Assembly (NCBI GenBank): GCA_026119855.1
Contig: JAOWBW010001915.1
Coordinates: 62,001 to 126,000, forward strand
Length of the DNA: 64,000 bases
From: Campanula takesimana
Taxonomy: Eukaryota; Streptophyta; Magnoliopsida; Asterales; Campanulaceae
Direction: 5' to 3'
Of this stretch, positions 1 through 11,457 are shown in pieces. The position numbers and the translations under genes are program-made. Below the pieces are notes generated by a model that did not search any database, had not been told where the DNA came from, and saw only the letters and a list, made by a program, of their open reading frames with translations. How positions within the stretch are numbered: position 1 is the stretch's first letter; each line of letters begins with the position of its first letter.

Positions 1-420
1 ATTGGAGTTGCCCTGATGCGCATAACTTTACTTATTTTACGCTCCGTCTCAGAAATGGTAATATCACTATAGAGTATGAGGACGTCTTGTACGGTCTCAC
101 ACATGAAACGAATCACGATGAGAGGAATTGTGCTTGCCTCACCCCACTTATAAAGGGGCAAACCATTTACTCTCTCGGAATCTCAATGAGACCCGTCCTA
201 CACAATTTTTTGTCATAGACTTTTGACATAAAAATTTTGAAAAATTTACATTTATTTAGTTAACTTCACGCACAAAAAAAAATGTACTTATTTTAGTCCA
301 TTGTAAAATTACAGTTCTAACTATTTCATAATATCTTCCGTAAGACATTTATTCTGGGACAATACAATACAGTTATAGATGGTCAAACAACAAAGTAGAT
401 GAAACAGAAAGCAGAAAAAT
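1..420. other. Non-coding flank downstream of a BAHD pseudogene
   Basis: I see no coding sequence here. The segment lies 3' of the minus-strand acyltransferase relic, so its right end should hold that gene's 3' untranslated sequence. The left 200 bp contain a TATAAA-like string near 150 and could be the end of an unidentified repeat, but nothing in the window matches it. Confidence 0.3.
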
Positions 421-1328
421 CTAGGCAGCAAATGCAAAAGCAAGGAGTTGTTCATCAGCTTCAAATTTGGCCATATCTTCTTCTTCCAAACTCACTAATG
501 CTTCAATGCCATCTTTACTTGGAGTATCCATCAAAATAAAGAATTGATCCGGAGCTGGAAAACTCACTCTAACCGGATATCCCCACCCGAAATCAACACC
601 ATAGACTTGATACCCACATAAACTTGTACAACCAAAGCTCTCATATAATGCTCCTGGAACATACTTAACAGCCACAGCCATTAGCTTTAAATCGCGGTTC
701 ATCCGAGAAACGGTCATACCCGTTAATCTTAATTTGGCCTTCTGGATCCGAGTAGTAAGCGATTTCAAATCTAACTTGTCACTTATACAAATAGTTGGTA
801 CTTGTAAGCACCATGAGAAATTTCCCATAGTGTTTTCCTCCAAGGGGTCCGCCAGTCTTTTGCGCATGTTCACTGTCTGTACTAAAGAAAATGTTTTACA
901 GAAACTCGTTCTGTTAGTCTTTGCCGCCCTCACGGCGCAACGATATAGAAGTGAGTTTATTACTTCAACCCTAGTCGGATTTTCAGTACCCACCTCGGCC
1001 TTGAGTTGTTCAATTTTCGAGTTTGGGAAAATAAACCTCTTATTATGAATTGTAAGTTCTGAGCCAACGGATATTCGGGTTGAGATTAAGTGAGGTGGTT
1101 GTGGCTCACTGGGGACCAGTGCTACTAGACTATTACTGTCTGGATTGTTGTGGTTGTGGCTCACTGCGGACCAGTGATTGATAAAAGTATACAAAGTGCA
1201 CGTATCTCCAATCTTATGAGATAAACACACGGCTAAGGCTAAACCCCCACACTCGAAATAGCTAAGCTGAACCCTTACTAGTCTATTGTTGGTAGTACTT
1301 CCCTATATGGTACCTTTAAGAAACAAAT
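421..1328 (-). pseudogene. BAHD acyltransferase pseudogene, C-terminal two thirds (copy 1)
   Basis: BAHD enzymes transfer acyl groups from acyl-CoA to alcohols or amines in plant specialised metabolism, in the cytosol. Reading down from 1328, the frame gives NNRLVRVQLSYFECGG, then the catalytic HxxxD motif as HKIGD, and near the C-terminus the family signature DFGWG, ending at a stop at 421-423. A one-base frameshift lies near 1275-1290: the frame upstream (VPYREVLPTI) does not continue into NNRLVRV. The Tekay element interrupts the gene at 1328/1329, and the coding sequence resumes at 10709. The catalytic motifs survive, but the frameshift, a nonsense codon at 10857-10859 and two insertions make this a pseudogene. 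The segment resembles the vinorine-synthase-like subgroup, but the substrate cannot be deduced. Confidence 0.85.
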
Positions 1329-3670
1329 TGTAACGCCTCACTCAATTGCATTTAAATAATTTGCATTATGTATAGATATATTATATTTATACATCATTTT
1401 GTGATTTATTATGTGTTAGTTATATTATTTAGATGAATAAATAACAATGAATGCATAAGCAGTTAGAAAACTTAACCAAAGTTAGGGGCTAAATTGATTA
1501 AAATGGAACTTAGAGGGCTTATGGGCATAATGTGGAAAATGAGTTTGATTGGGATCTTTATCCCTTCCCTTTCTCAGTCACTCAACACACACACACAATT
1601 ACTTTCCCAAACTCTCTGTCTTTATCTGCAACTCCACGAAGAACAAAGGTAAGGGTTTAGTTTTGTCCAATTTTTCTTGCCTCAATTACTTGCTTGATTC
1701 AAGAACTAATTACATAAAAATGATCAGGGTGGTGAGTAGAGCATCTCCATATTTTTCTTATCATTTTTCAACAAGTTTGGTTCCGGAGTAGGTAAGAGTA
1801 ATTATCATTTAATTTTCTTGATTTCATATATTTCTTTGGGTTTTGGGTTCTAATGGTCTTCAACTACTCAGGAAATCGGGTAGATCATTTCTAGGCAAGT
1901 AGAGTATATTTTCATCTATAAATCTCTTAAAGAGGTAAGTACTACTTCCCCTTTTCCATGTAATTTATGTGTATAATTGTTTATATATGTAATTGATGGG
2001 ATTATATCAGGGGAAACCTAGCTGGGTTTGTGTTTTTGGGTTGTAAGGTGCTTTAGGCATGTTCATGTTGTTCTTATACTGGGATTGGGAAGGTTTTGTT
2101 ATTACACAATGTTAAGTGTTACAAGTAGTGTTGTACTTTTGGGACGGTGAAACGAAGGGAGTATAAAGAATTTTGGTTAGACATGAATCGATCATAACTT
2201 AGTCGTTTTTAATCGAAATAAAATGATTTTTGAGTCTAACTTGACTAATTTTTCGAGAGCAATTGAATGAAACAGGTCTCAGAATCTGAAAACTTATAAA
2301 TTGTTCCCAGAATCTCGGTTATGACAGAAGTATAGTATAAATCGTTAAAAGAACAAGTTAGTCTTTGAAAATTCATAAATAATTCATCCGAACTCGGAAT
2401 TAAATGATTTTTGGGTCTAAATTCATTAGATTTTAAAGGTATTTCTAATGAAATAGTTATCTGTTGCCAAAATGTTACATATTCGTCCCAGATTTAGGAT
2501 CTTTGTTGCTGCTGTTTATGATAGTCTTATAAATGTGTTATAAGAAGTTAATATGATAAGTAAATGATCGTTTTAAGTCTCTTCATGACTACTAGAAGAT
2601 GAATTGGTAAATGATACATACTAAAGGTGTTACAAGTGGATTTGATCATTTTATGCAATTATGCCTAAGTGATGTACATGGTTGATGGTCTAGTCCCTTA
2701 CTTTGGGCCTAGTACTAGTTTCATATTGTCAAGTAAATATTACTTGTGTATTTGGTTGTGAGTCCAGCTGGTTTATGTGTTTCGGGGGTGTATAGGTTCA
2801 CGTTTATTATGAGAGCTGGGGCTGAGTAATAACCGTGAATCTATGCATCTGTGACCGTTTGCTCCTACTATTGATCACAGTAGGGGTCTAGCTTTATCAA
2901 TGATTGGAGCATTAAGCACAATGATTGAATAGCTCTTTTGTTCTTGGTTCTTGGTTTGAGATACTGGGTAACGGGTCTCCTCTGATTTTGTGAAGCGGCC
3001 TTCAACATGAAGATCGACATCAACGTTATGTTTGGGTATGGAGTAATAAGGAGGAAAGAAATATCCTTTGTAATGTGTACTTAGCTATACGTGTTGCATA
3101 ATGAGTAGGAGTAGCTACTCATGTGATGTGCTACTTGATATATAAATTGTTAATGAACTGCTGCCATGCTTCATTTCTATATGTATGCATATCATGCTAT
3201 GATAGTAGTAACTTACTGAGATTTTATCTCACCCCGTTTATTGTTTCTTTGTTTTCCTTAGATCCAAAGAAGGCTAGCGATAGCTCGAGGTGAGGATCGT
3301 AGTACCCAGTTCTGGTGCTAAGGGAAATTTCTTTTGGGTAGGTTATTATACTTTTGTTTTGTGAGGACGTTGGTTAGACTGAGTATGTTAAACTCAGAAA
3401 TTTTGGGGTACAATTGTGTATTTGTAAATAAAGTTGTCTTCTTTTGTTTACCGTCTTGTAGGCCGAGTAATGGAAGTATAGAAGTTAGTTTTTGGCTATG
3501 TAATGTGGTAAGAGGTGGTCAAGTGTTGAACCATCTTTAGTTGTGTATCTCCTACGTCATTAAAGGAGTATAGTTGTATTTTAGTTTTAAATTTTACCCG
3601 TTTTTTTTTAAAGTAGTGACGTGTCTGAATTCTATGGTTTATAGCAAATCTAAGGATTCGGGACGTTACA
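1329..3670 (+). repeat. 5' LTR of Tekay-type element
   Basis: This 2342-bp LTR has TG...CA ends in an inverted TGTAACG/CGTTACA arrangement. Its partner is 8363-10703. By eye I count roughly 25 scattered differences, about 1 percent. Small ORFs of 80 and 68 codons occur in both copies, but they have no protein features I recognise. Confidence 0.93.
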
Positions 3671-3672
3671 GT

Positions 3673-3684
3673 TGGTATCAGAGC
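3673..3684 (+). other. Primer binding site, initiator tRNA-Met type
   Basis: TGGTATCAGAGC lies two bases after the 5' LTR and is the usual plant primer site complementary to the 3' end of initiator tRNA-Met. Confidence 0.9.
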
Positions 3685-3763
3685 TATGGTTAGCTCTAAG
3701 CCTGGATAGGGTCTATGGCCTAGGTGGGTTGATTTTTGGGTGTGTTATTAACGTCGAGTGTTT

Positions 3764-4878
3764 ATGTGTAGGGTGGAGATGAGTCATTCTGAGGATATTG
3801 GTAGTAGTACTCAGGGAAATGAGGAATCTGAAACTCCTTCTGTAGAAGTGGGTAATGATCATAATGTGGATTACAAGCAGATGTTTCAACTATTAGCACA
3901 ATTTGTCTCCAACCAGCAAGGACAACATAATCCGGGGCAGGCACAGTCAGGAGCTGATGACAAGGGTTATGCCATTCGTCTTGCCAAGTTCCTGAAAATG
4001 CAACCTCGTAGCTTTGATGGAGAACCCGATGCAGTGAAGCTGAGGAGTGGATAGAGAGTATTGAGAAGATATTCGCTGCTCTGAAATGTGAGGATAAAGA
4101 GAAGGTAACCTTTGCAACTTTTAAACTAGAAAAGGCTGCGGAGCACTGGTGGAAGGTGTTATGCCAAAGCTGGGAGCAAGAGAAAGATGTACAACATACT
4201 TGGGCGGATTTTCTTAAAGAGTTCAACTCACAATTCATTCCCTCGGTTGTCCAAGATCGAAGAGAGATGGAATTTCTGAATTTAGTGCAAGGAAATATGA
4301 CGGTGGGACAATACTCTTCTGAATTCACCAAGTTAGCAAGGTATTGTAGCCACTTGGTTCCAACTGAAATAAAGAGGGCTCAAAGGTTCGTGAAGGGATT
4401 AAAGACGGAGTATAGGAAACAACTTCTTTCCTTACAACTCACTAGTTACCGACAAGCAGTTGAGAGGGCGTATGCAATTGAGAATGACATTGATGAACAT
4501 AAAGTTAAACCGGGAGTTGCTATGGGAGGTCAACCATCAGTACGTGTTCCAGAAAGGGCTCAGAGTACGGGAAGTAAAAGGGGTGGATTTAACCGACCGA
4601 GTGGTCGATCTCCAAAGCAAGCAGAAAGTATGGGAAGTGTATCAGTGGGTTCAAAGCCAAAGGTTTCGAGTTCGAAGTGGACTTGCAAGTATTGTTCCAA
4701 GGATGGCCATACTGAAGACCGGTGTTGGTTGAAACAAGGAAAATGCTTAAACTGTGGTGAGAGTGGACATTTCAAAAGGGATTGCCCAAAGAATAAGGGA
4801 ACTTCGGGAGAAGGTACTGGACAGCAGGCTTCGGGTAGTAAGCGGGATAGTGGGGGTCGGCCTAAGGTTCAAGGTTGA
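3764..4878 (+). pseudogene. gag of Tekay-type element, frameshifted
   Basis: Gag forms the virus-like particle and binds RNA. ATG codons at 3764 and 3779 are candidate starts. The N-terminal frame runs to 4054 and stops just after GEPDA; the expected continuation EEWIE... lies one frame over, so a single base has been lost near 4030-4045. The second part holds the capsid-like region and two zinc knuckles, CKYCSKDGHTEDRC and CLNCGESGHFKRDC, around 4680-4790. It ends at TGA 4876-4878, which is in frame with the protease region; a CGA to TGA change is the simplest explanation. Confidence 0.85.
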
Positions 4879-5390
4879 GTATTTGCTATTGATCAGCACA
4901 GGGTGGCTGAGTCTACAGCAGTGATAGGAGGTACCATTTTTCTTTTTAGTACGCGAGCGCGAGTTCTTATAGATCCAGGATCATCTCATTCTTATGTGGC
5001 ATCACATTTTGTGTCTCATTTACCTGTTGTTCCTGATGCTATACCTTATGTATTAGAAGTATCTTCTCCAATGGGAGATTGCATGCTAGCTACAGAAGTA
5101 TATAAGAATTGTGATGTGCTTATAGGTAATCATACCCTTCAAGCTGATCTAGTAGTATTGCCCATAAGGGATTTTGATGTGATACTTGGTATGGACTGGC
5201 TTTATATGCATTATGCCTCTGTTGACTGTCATAAAAAGGTGGTCACTTTTTCTGTGCCGGGTTTGCCTGAATTTATTTTTGAAGGTGATAGACCTATGTG
5301 TAGTCTTCATGTTATATCTGCTTTGAGGGCTAGGAAGTTGTTGTCTGGGGTTGTACTGGGTATCTTGCTTGTGTTGTTGACAAGAGTGTG
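4879..5390 (+). pseudogene. Aspartic protease region of Tekay-type element, frameshifted
   Basis: The retroviral-type protease motif appears as LIDPGSSHSYV near 4960; DPGS at the active site is common in this lineage. A later ILGMDWL is the usual C-terminal protease motif. The frame is continuous with gag apart from the TGA at 4876. A one-base shift near 5346 then sends it into a stop at 5395-5397, while the continuation into pol (GCTGYLACVVDKSVSVAKLE) lies in the next frame. Confidence 0.8.
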
Positions 5391-8306
5391 TCTGTAGCAA
5401 AGCTGGAGGATATTTCTGTGGTGTCTGAGTTTCCGGACGTGTTTTCTACTGAATATAGTATGCCACCGGACCGGGAACTTGAATTTTGTATTGAGTTATT
5501 ACCAGGTACCACACCGATATCTAAAGCTCCATATAGAATGGCTCCCGCTGAGTTAAGAGAATTGAAGAAGCAACTCGAGGAGTTACTGGAGAAAGGGTTT
5601 ATCCGGCCTAGTGTGTCTCCTTGGGGTGCACCAGTATTATTTGTGAAGAAGAAGGATGGTACTCTGCGGTTATGTATTGACTACCGGGAGCTTAATCAGG
5701 TAACAATTAAAAATAAGTATCTGCTACCTCACATTGACGACCTGTTTGATCAACTTCAGGGGTCCGTTGTTTATTCAAAGCTTGATTTAAGAAGTGGGTA
5801 TCACCAATTGAAAGTCCGAGAAGAAGATATACCAAAGACGGCCTTACGTACCAGGTACGGACATTATGAGTTCGTGGTTATGCCATTTGGGTTGATGAAT
5901 ACTCCTGCGGTGTTTATGGATTTGATGAATCGGGTTTTCAAACCCTATCTAGATTGTTTTGTGGTGGTTTTTATAGATGACATCTTGGTTTATTCTAAGT
6001 CCAAGGCGGAGCACGAGCAACATTTGAGGATGGTATTGGGTGTTCTTCGGGACAAGCAATTGTTTGCCAAATTTAGTAAGTGTGCCTTCTGGTTAGAAGA
6101 AGTTTCTTTCTTGGGACACGTGGTGTCAGAAGCCGATATTTCTGTTGATCCTTCAAAGATAGAAGCCATAGTTAAATGGAAGAGACCAACTACAGTCACC
6201 GAGGTACGTAGTTTTCTGGGATTGGCAAGCTATTATCGAAGGTTTATTGAGGGATTTTCTAAAATTGCTACACCAATGACAAGCTTGACTCGAAAATCTA
6301 TAGCCTTCGAATGGGATAACAAATGTGAAGTGAGTTTTCAGGAGTTGAAAAGAAGATTGACGGTGGCTCCAGTATTGGCTTTGCCTAAGGGGTCAGATAA
6401 TTTTGTGGTTTACACGGATGCTTCAAAAGAAGGGTTGGGTGGTGTGTTAATGCAAAATGGTAAAATAATTGCTTATGCCTCGAGAAAATTAACTCCTTAT
6501 GAAGTGAGTTATCCTACTCATGACTTAGAGTTGGCTGTAATTATATTTGCGTTACACAAGTGGAGGCATTATTTATATGGGGCTAGATTTGAAGTGTTCA
6601 CAGATCATAAGAGCCTAAAGTATTTATTTTCTCAAAAAGAACTTAATAAGAGACAACGTAGATGGATGGAAAAGTTGAAGGATCATGATTGTACAATTTT
6701 ATATCATTCGGGAAAAGCTAATGTGGTGGCAGATGCTTTAAGTAGGAACACCTATGTTGCACATTTGATGGCACGAGAGTGGAAATTGTTAGAAGATTTG
6801 CGAGACTGGAATCCTTATGAGTCGAGTCATGGCATGAGTTTTGCGAATATAAAGGCTACATCTGTTCTACTTCAACAGATTAAAGAAGCTCAGAAGATTG
6901 ATCCCGAAGTGCAAAATATTGTTAGTGGAATGAAAGAAGGTAAACAACCCGACTTTGCCTTTAATAATGATGGGATTCTTACTTTTTGTGGTAGGGTTTG
7001 TATTCCAGTTGATAGTGAGATTAAATCGCAAGTATTAGAGGAGGCTCATAAGACAAAGTATACCATACATCCGGGAAGTACGAAAATGTATCAAGATATG
7101 AAGAAGCATTTCTGGTGGAACTGTATGAAAAGGGAGATTCCAGATTATGTGTCTAAATGCCTAACATGTCAACAGGTGAAAGTGGAACATCAACGTTCTG
7201 CAGGTTTGTTACAACCTTTAGAGATTCCTGAATGGAAATGGGAGCATATCACCATGGATTTTGTAACCGGTTTATCACGTACTCGAAAGGGTTATGAAGC
7301 AGTTTGGGTCATAGTAGATCGGTTAACCAAGTTGGCTCACTGTTTGCCTGTTTCTATGGGGTATTCATTGACTCAGTTGGATTCTCTATATGTTCAAGAG
7401 ATAGTCCAGCTTCATGGGGTTCCGGTGAGTATAGTATCTGATAGAGATCCTCGGTTTACATCCCGATTTTGGCAGGCTCTTCAAGGGGCAATGGGGACTA
7501 AATTGAATTTCAGCACGGCATTTCACCCACAGTCAGATGGGCAGTCGGAAAGGCTAGTACGGATTCTTGAGGATATGTTACGAGCATGTGCTGTTGACTT
7601 CAAAGGTAGTTGGGATGTTCATTTACTGTTAGTTGAATTTGCTTATAATAACAGCTACCAGTCTAGTATTGAGATGGCCCCCTACGAAGCATTGTATGGT
7701 CGTAAATGTAGATCACATATATGTTGGGATGAGGTCGGGGAAGCAAAGCTTTTGGGACCCGAAATGGTTCAACAGTCGGTAGAGAGTGTGAGATTGATTC
7801 GGGATAGATTGAGGACAGCTCAAAGTCGTCAAAAGAGTTATGCTGATAACAGAAGAAGAGATCTTGAATTCCAAGTCGGGGATTTCGTGTTCTTGAAAGT
7901 ATCGCCTCAGAAAGGTGTGAAACGATTTGGGAAGAAAGGGAAGTTGACTCCTCGGTATATAGGACCATTTGAAGTACTTGAGAGGATTGGGAAATTGGCT
8001 TATAGACTTGCTTTACCGCCATCATTGTCCGGGGTCCATAATGTGTTTCATGTCTCTACTCTTCGTAAGTATATCGCGGATGAATCTCATGTTCTTGAGT
8101 GTGAGCCAATGGAATTCCAACCTGATTTATCCTACGAGGAGTTACCGGTAGAAATTCTTGACCGGAAGGAACAAGTCTTGCGTACCAAGAGAATTCCTCT
8201 TGTGAAAGTATTGTGGAGAAACCATGAAATCGAAGAGGCTACTTGGGAAACTGAGCGAGAAATGCGAGAGAAATACCCGAGTCTATTTGATAATTTCGAT
8301 AAGTAA
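5388..8306 (+). CDS. Ty3 pol: RT, RNase H, integrase, chromodomain-like tail
   Basis: This 972-codon frame is the intact part of pol. The reverse transcriptase begins near residue 60, with the catalytic YxDD-like box VFIDDILVYS near residues 190-200. RNase H follows, from VVYTDASKEG to VVADALSR. The integrase has an H-H-C-C type zinc region (HPGSTKMYQD ... CLTCQQVK), the core aspartates in MDFVTGL and VSDRDPRF, and the Glu in GQSERLVRI. The C-terminal 55 residues (EILDRKEQVLRTKRIPLVKVLW ... ATWE) are a chromodomain-like module thought to guide chromovirus integration. Expression would need frameshift or stop suppression because gag and protease upstream are broken. Confidence 0.92.
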   Translation: MSVAKLEDISVVSEFPDVFSTEYSMPPDRELEFCIELLPGTTPISKAPYRMAPAELRELKKQLEELLEKGFIRPSVSPWGAPVLFVKKKDGTLRLCIDYRELNQVTIKNKYLLPHIDDLFDQLQGSVVYSKLDLRSGYHQLKVREEDIPKTALRTRYGHYEFVVMPFGLMNTPAVFMDLMNRVFKPYLDCFVVVFIDDILVYSKSKAEHEQHLRMVLGVLRDKQLFAKFSKCAFWLEEVSFLGHVVSEADISVDPSKIEAIVKWKRPTTVTEVRSFLGLASYYRRFIEGFSKIATPMTSLTRKSIAFEWDNKCEVSFQELKRRLTVAPVLALPKGSDNFVVYTDASKEGLGGVLMQNGKIIAYASRKLTPYEVSYPTHDLELAVIIFALHKWRHYLYGARFEVFTDHKSLKYLFSQKELNKRQRRWMEKLKDHDCTILYHSGKANVVADALSRNTYVAHLMAREWKLLEDLRDWNPYESSHGMSFANIKATSVLLQQIKEAQKIDPEVQNIVSGMKEGKQPDFAFNNDGILTFCGRVCIPVDSEIKSQVLEEAHKTKYTIHPGSTKMYQDMKKHFWWNCMKREIPDYVSKCLTCQQVKVEHQRSAGLLQPLEIPEWKWEHITMDFVTGLSRTRKGYEAVWVIVDRLTKLAHCLPVSMGYSLTQLDSLYVQEIVQLHGVPVSIVSDRDPRFTSRFWQALQGAMGTKLNFSTAFHPQSDGQSERLVRILEDMLRACAVDFKGSWDVHLLLVEFAYNNSYQSSIEMAPYEALYGRKCRSHICWDEVGEAKLLGPEMVQQSVESVRLIRDRLRTAQSRQKSYADNRRRDLEFQVGDFVFLKVSPQKGVKRFGKKGKLTPRYIGPFEVLERIGKLAYRLALPPSLSGVHNVFHVSTLRKYIADESHVLECEPMEFQPDLSYEELPVEILDRKEQVLRTKRIPLVKVLWRNHEIEEATWETEREMREKYPSLFDNFDK

Positions 8307-8349
8307 TTATGATCATTTAGACAAATAAAATTCGCGGACGAATTTTCTT

Positions 8350-8362
8350 AAGTTGGGGAGGA
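8350..8362 (+). other. Polypurine tract of Tekay-type element
   Basis: The purine-rich string AAGTTGGGGAGGA directly precedes the 3' LTR, where plus-strand DNA synthesis is primed. Confidence 0.75.
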
Positions 8363-10703
8363 TGTAACGCCTCACTCAATTGCATTTAAATAATTTGCAT
8401 TATGTATAGATATATTATATTTATACATCATTTTGTGATTTATTATGTGTTAGTTATATTATTTAGATGAATAAATAACAATGAATGCATAAGAAGTTAG
8501 AAAACTTAACCAAAGTTAGGGGCTAAATTGATTAAAATGGAACTTAGAGGGCTTATGGGCACAATGTGGAAAATGAGTTTGATTGGGATCTTTATCCCTT
8601 CCCTTTCTCAGTCACTCAACACACACACACAATTACTTTCCCAAACTCTCTCTCTTTATCTGCAACTCCACGAAGAACAAAGGTAAGGGTTTAGTTTTGT
8701 CCAATTTTTCTTGCCTCAATTACTTGCTTGATTCAAGAACTAATTACATAAAAATGATCAGGGTGGTGAGTAGAGCATCTCCATATTTTTCTTATCATTT
8801 TTCAACAAGTTTGGTTCCGGAGTAGGTAAGAGTAATTATCATTTAATTTTCTTGATTTCATATATTTCTTTGGGTTTTGGGTTCTAATGGTCTTCAACTA
8901 CTCAGGAAATCGGGTAGATCATTTCTAGGCAAGTAGAGTATATTTTCATCTATAAATCTCTTAAAGAGGTAAGTACTACTTCCCCTTTTCCATGTAATTT
9001 ATGTGTATAATTGTTTATATATGTAATTGATGGGATTATATCAGGGGAAACCTAGCTGGGTTTGTGTTTTTGGGTTGTAAGGTGCTTTAGGCATGTTCAT
9101 GTTGTTCTTATACTAGGATTGGGAAGGTTTTGTTATTACACAATGTTAAGTGTTACAAGTAGTGTTGTACTTTTGGGACGGTGAAACGAAGGGAGTATAA
9201 AGAATTTTGGTTAGACATGAATCGATCATAACTTGGTCGTTTTTAATCGAAATAAAATGATTTTTGAGTCTAACTTGACTAATTTTTCGAGAGCAATTGA
9301 ATGAAACAGGTCTCAGAATCTGAAAACTTATAAATTGTTCCCAGAATCTCGGTTATGACAGAAGTATAGTATAAATCGTTAAAAGAACAAGTTAATCTTT
9401 GAAAATTCATAAATAATTCATCCGAACTCGGAATTAAATGATTTTTGGGTCTAAATTCATTAGCTTTTAAAGGTCTTTCTAATAAATAGTTATCTGTTGC
9501 CAAAGTGTTACGTATTTGTCCCAGATTTAGGATCTTTGTTGCTGCTGTTTATGATTGTCTTATAAATGTGTTATAAGAAGTTAATATGATAAGTAAATGA
9601 TCGTTTTAAGTCTCTTCATGACTACTAGAAGATGAATTGGTAAATGATACATACTAAAGGTGTTACAAGTGGATTTGATCATTTTATGCAATTATGCCTA
9701 AGTGATGTACATGGTTGATGGTCTAGTCCCTTACTTTGGGCCTAGTACTAGTTTCATATTGTCAAGTAAATATTACTTGTGTATTTGGTTGTGAGTCCAG
9801 CTGGTTTATGTGTTTCGGGGGTGTATAGGTTCACGTTTATTATGAGAGCTGGGGCTGAGTAATAACCGTGAATCTATGCATCTGTGACCGTTTGCTCCTA
9901 CTATTGATCACAGTAGGGGTCTAGCTTTATCAATGATTGGAGCATTAAGCACAATGATTGAATAGCTCTTTTGTTCTTGGTTCTTGGTTTGAGATACTGG
10001 GTAACGGGTCTCCTCTGATTTTGTGAAGCGGCCTTCAACATGAAGATCGACATCAACGTTATGTTTGGGTATGGAGTAATAAGGAGGAAAGAAATATCCT
10101 TTGTAATGTGTACTTAGCTATACGTGTTGCATAATGAGTAGGAGTAGCTACTCATGTAATGTGCTACTTGATATATATATTGTTAATGAACTGCTGCCAT
10201 GCTTCATTTCTATATGTATGCATATCATGCTATGATAGTAGTAACTTACTGAGATTTTATCTCACCCCGTTTATTGTTTCTTTGTTTTCCTTAGATCCAA
10301 AGAAAGCTAGCGATAGCTCGAGGTGAGGATCGTAGTACCCAGTTCTGGTGCTAAGGGAAATTTCTTTTGGGTAGGTTATTATACTTTTGTTTTGTGAGGA
10401 CGTTGGTTAGAATGAGTATGTTAAACTCAGAAATTTTGGGGTACAATTGTGTATTTGTAAATAAAGTTGTCTTCTTTTGTTTACCGGCTTGTAGGCCGAA
10501 TAATGGAAGTATAGAAGTTAGTTTTTGGCTATGTAATGTGGTAAGAGGTGGTCAAGTGTTGAACCATCTTTAGTTGTGTATCTCCTACGTCATTAAAGGA
10601 GTATAGTTGTATTTTAGTTTTAAATTTTACCCCTTTTTTTTAAAAGTAGTGGCGTGTCTGAATTCTATGGTTTATAGCAAATCTAAGGATTCGGGGCGTT
10701 ACA
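8363..10703 (+). repeat. 3' LTR of Tekay-type element
   Basis: The 2341-bp partner of the 5' LTR ends in GGCGTTACA and is followed by the CAAAT target duplication. Confidence 0.93.
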
Positions 10704-10708
10704 CAAAT

Positions 10709-10945
10709 GCTTATCTTGTGTCTGGTAATGGGGACGGACGACGACTTCAGATAGCCTGGCGTTGACCCGACCCTCCTCAAAGTCAACTCCTTCATCGTTA
10801 CAATCCACATAGGACCCATCCGGGGCAGATACGAGTTTCCCTGAAAACGGGTAGTATCAGGTCAGGGTTTGAGACAAAGACTTCTTAAGCAGTTTGCTTG
10901 CATTTTCTTGATGAGTGGTTATAGTGTCACTAGAGCCATTATATG
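10709..10945 (-). pseudogene. BAHD acyltransferase pseudogene, middle segment (copy 1)
   Basis: On the minus strand this reads a typical BAHD N-domain: YPYNGSSD, then KKSLSQTLT, stop, YYPFSGKL, and further on CNDEGVDFEEGRVNARLSEV. The stop is TGA at 10857-10859, where the family has Arg before YYP; a CGA to TGA change would explain it. The 3' edge joins 1328 across the Tekay element, whose target duplication CAAAT is at 1324-1328 and 10704-10708. The 5' edge at 10945 abuts fragment C. The stretch is too short to appear as an open reading frame because of its nonsense codon. Confidence 0.8.
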
Positions 10946-10946
10946 G

Positions 10947-11073
10947 GTAGAAGCGAGAAGTCTTGTAAGCAGAAACGGTGAAGGAGATAGAAACACTACC
11001 TGTGTGATCGATTGGGAGAAAAGGCGCTGAAAGTAGAAGCGAGAAGTCTTGTAAGCAGAAACGGTGAAGGAGA
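10947..11073 (-). repeat. 41-bp direct duplication in fragment C, 86-bp period
   Basis: The same 41 bp occur at 10947-10987 and 11033-11073. They lie in the presumed 5' leader of the minus-strand transcript of fragment C, and one copy touches the junction with the BAHD gene. Confidence 0.8.
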
Positions 11074-11127
11074 GCAAAGGCAAATATTCAGAAATGGCAA
11101 AAGTGTTTGAACGAAACCAGTTAGGGT

Positions 11128-11135
11128 TATTTATA
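11128..11135 (-). promoter_or_regulatory. Antisense TATA box in fragment C
   Basis: The minus strand reads GGGGTATAAATAACCC. It is placed like the antisense promoter of element A (58013-58020), between the 3' LTR and the antisense gene, so it probably drove an accessory gene now deleted. Confidence 0.5.
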
Positions 11136-11457
11136 CCCCCAAAGCGGGTCGGGTTTCGTCCAGGACCCGGTTTGAACTGGCATATACCCCGAAAATGAAG
11201 AGGCGGGAACCAGCTTTTTCGAACTCCAATGACGGTTCGCATTTAATGAGCGTGTTCCTGGTCACGTCAAAGGACTAGCAGCTACGTCACTAGCCTGACA
11301 TGAAGGGGCCCACCGCCCTATCATCAACTACCATCGTTAGACTCCCGTCCCATTGCATTACGTGCCCATGCGTATTGCGGTTTTCCCAGACCGAGCAGCG
11401 GAAATATAACTCCTCGCGCCACTCATAAATAAGCTGGCCCTCGGAGTTAGGGGCCAC

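Larger units (their letters stand above)
1329..10703 (+). mobile_element. Ty3/Gypsy chromovirus, Tekay/Del type, nearly full length
   Basis: The 9375-bp element is bounded by two long LTRs that begin TGTAACG and end CGTTACA, with a perfect 5-bp target duplication CAAAT at 1324-1328 and 10704-10708. Inside are an initiator-Met primer site, gag, protease, RT-RNase H-integrase and a C-terminal chromodomain-like tail, then a polypurine tract. Long LTRs plus the chromodomain tail point to the Tekay/Del lineage. It inserted in the BAHD copy 1 gene in the opposite orientation. Gag and protease are broken by frameshifts and a stop, while the rest of pol is open. Confidence 0.93.

Noticed and set aside
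1549..1791. 80-codon ORF duplicated at 8583-8825, and the 68-codon pair at 3334 and 10367
   Set aside because: They lie within the two LTRs, have no recognisable domain, and are duplicated only because the LTRs are.
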